Assembly (NCBI GenBank): GCA_001931875.2 | Contig: MSJH02000055.1 | Coordinates: 1 to 21,330 of the forward strand | Length of the DNA stretch: 21,330 nucleotides | Direction: 5' to 3' | Source: Byssochlamys sp. IMV 00236 | Lineage: Eukaryota; Ascomycota; Eurotiomycetes; Eurotiales; Thermoascaceae | Part shown: positions 20,414-21,330 of the stretch, piece by piece | Layout: each line of letters opens with the position of its first letter | How positions within the stretch are numbered: position 1 is the stretch's first letter | The notes under the pieces: model-generated | Databases searched by the model: none | What the model saw: only the letters and a program-made list of their open reading frames with translations | What the model was told of the DNA's origin: nothing | Position numbers and translations under genes: made by a program

Positions 20414-21054
20414 TTTGGATCAGCCATAATTGTTCGCCGTGGGTCACAGTTTGCCAAAGGCAGAAAGCTTTGGGTCCTCAAGCATGAATTTTTTGGTATT
20501 GAAATATGCGTTCATGAAAATGATCATGTATTTACTAACTCGCTTTTGGGAATGGCGTTTAGAAAATGCGGTGCAGCAGGCATTTAACTACCGTTCGTAC
20601 ATACGTTCAGTCCCTGAAAAAAAAAAAAGGGCGGATAACTATAGGGTATGCACAGAAATCACGTTCGAAAGAATCCACTGCAACCCGTGTCCGATTGCTG
20701 CAAAGCACGATCAATATATTGCACATGAAAGATTTATGCTAGCGTGTTTACGTTTCACCGGTGTGCAACTCCAAGTCACCACTCATGGCAAGAGACGCCA
20801 ACAGTTCAAGCAAAGTAACAGCCATGATGAATGAATTACGACACGTTCATGGCAATTTCCAAGGTAATGCCGTGAAACTAGTCTAAAGACCATTACAAAA
20901 AAAAATAGACTTTGGGTTATGCTCATATTTTTGTGTCGTCTTGTTAGATTGGATCGTGCATGTGAAGAGCTGTCCACTGCAGATTCGCCTTGTTATGCTC
21001 GATTTTGCGGGTCTCTTAACAGATCCAGAAGGTATTCGATTATTCATGAAGTAA
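20414..21054 (+). pseudogene. Decayed gene with serine-recombinase-like second half
   Basis: Segment one, 20414-20587, is open in one frame and reads FAKGRKLWVLKHEFFGIEIC and NSLLGMAFRKCG. Segment two is in another frame from 20566. It contains GRITIGYAQKSRSKES, RVRLLQSTINIL, one in-frame TAG (20740-20742), RVYVSP, and MMNELRHVHGNFQ. It then crosses a GT-AG intron (20864-20947) in correct phase into DWIVHVKSC, IRLVMLDFAGLLTDP and a TAA at 21052-21054. The strand-helix-strand order with GYAxKS first and a LVMLDFAGL strand later resembles the catalytic domain of serine recombinases (GYxRxS and LxxxxLDRLxR). The Arg positions are not conserved, so this is a fold-level guess. The two segments being in different frames, plus the stop, mark it as broken. 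Confidence 0.45.
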
Positions 21055-21303
21055 GACCAGGATTAATAGCGTGAACATGCCATATTCAGGAAAAATTGAG
21101 CAATTAAAAGTTGTTGTTAACAATGGTCATAACATGAGATCTCTTTCGTGACATAGTCTCATCTTAGGCTTCGATGTCAATCTTTTCAATTGTCGAAATG
21201 CAAGTGTCAAACGATCAAAATTGGTTTGATTTTTCGATTGTTTTTCTCGGTTCTTTCTTCATCTTTTTATATCGTCAACATTGATTCCCTATTTCTTGAA
21301 TAC

Positions 21304-21330
21304 TTTTTTTTTTTTTTTTTTTTTTTTTTT
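21304..21330. repeat. Poly-T run at the right edge
   Basis: The window ends in 27 uninterrupted T. Between 21055 and here I see only AT-rich sequence without a gene. Confidence 0.9.

Noticed and set aside
1..21330. CRISPR arrays, tRNA genes, rRNA genes and bacterial-type operators
   Set aside because: I looked for regularly spaced repeats and for tRNA B-box-like sequence on both strands and found none that holds up.

Overview
The window reads as nuclear DNA of a zygomycete fungus, most likely Mucorales (Mucoromycota). The evidence is AT-rich sequence, genes cut by many short GT-AG introns (about 40 to 120 nt), a CotH-family protein of the kind expanded in Mucorales, and a Dnf-type flippase with fungal features. 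No bacterial operons, CRISPR arrays, rRNA or tRNA genes are recognisable. Both ends are long T runs (1-17 and 21304-21330), so this may be a whole contig that broke at homopolymers.

Six intact spliced genes can be reconstructed; all their splice phases agree. They are: (1) 31-4287 (+), a 1321-residue P4-ATPase phospholipid flippase of the Dnf1/Dnf2 type; (2) 7860-8732 (+), the 180-residue ARL5 small GTPase; (3) 9298-11314 (+), a CotH-like atypical kinase protein; (4) 11597-13655 (-), a single-pass membrane protein with a disordered N-terminus and a LEA2-like outer domain; (5) 15163-16219 (+), a secreted EXORDIUM/Phi-1-family protein; (6) 16670-18565 (-), a nine-exon multi-pass membrane protein of receptor-like topology that I do not recognise. 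Genes 3 and 4 converge, and so do 5 and 6.

Between them are relic-rich stretches (about 4.3-7.8 kb, 13.7-15.1 kb and 18.6-21.1 kb). They hold broken coding sequence: frameshifted or stop-containing fragments, a divergent repeat shared by about 4.9-5.2 kb and 20.1-20.3 kb, and at 20.4-21.05 kb a decayed gene whose second half has the layout of a serine-recombinase (resolvase) domain and still keeps a phase-correct intron. These look like remnants of a repeated, perhaps mobile, gene family.

The intact genes are not an obvious pathway. Two are membrane-trafficking functions (flippase, ARL5), and four concern the secretory route or cell surface (CotH, LEA2-like, EXORDIUM-like, multi-pass protein). 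I take this as ordinary eukaryotic gene order, not a cluster. All gene models are hand-spliced and untested by transcripts.
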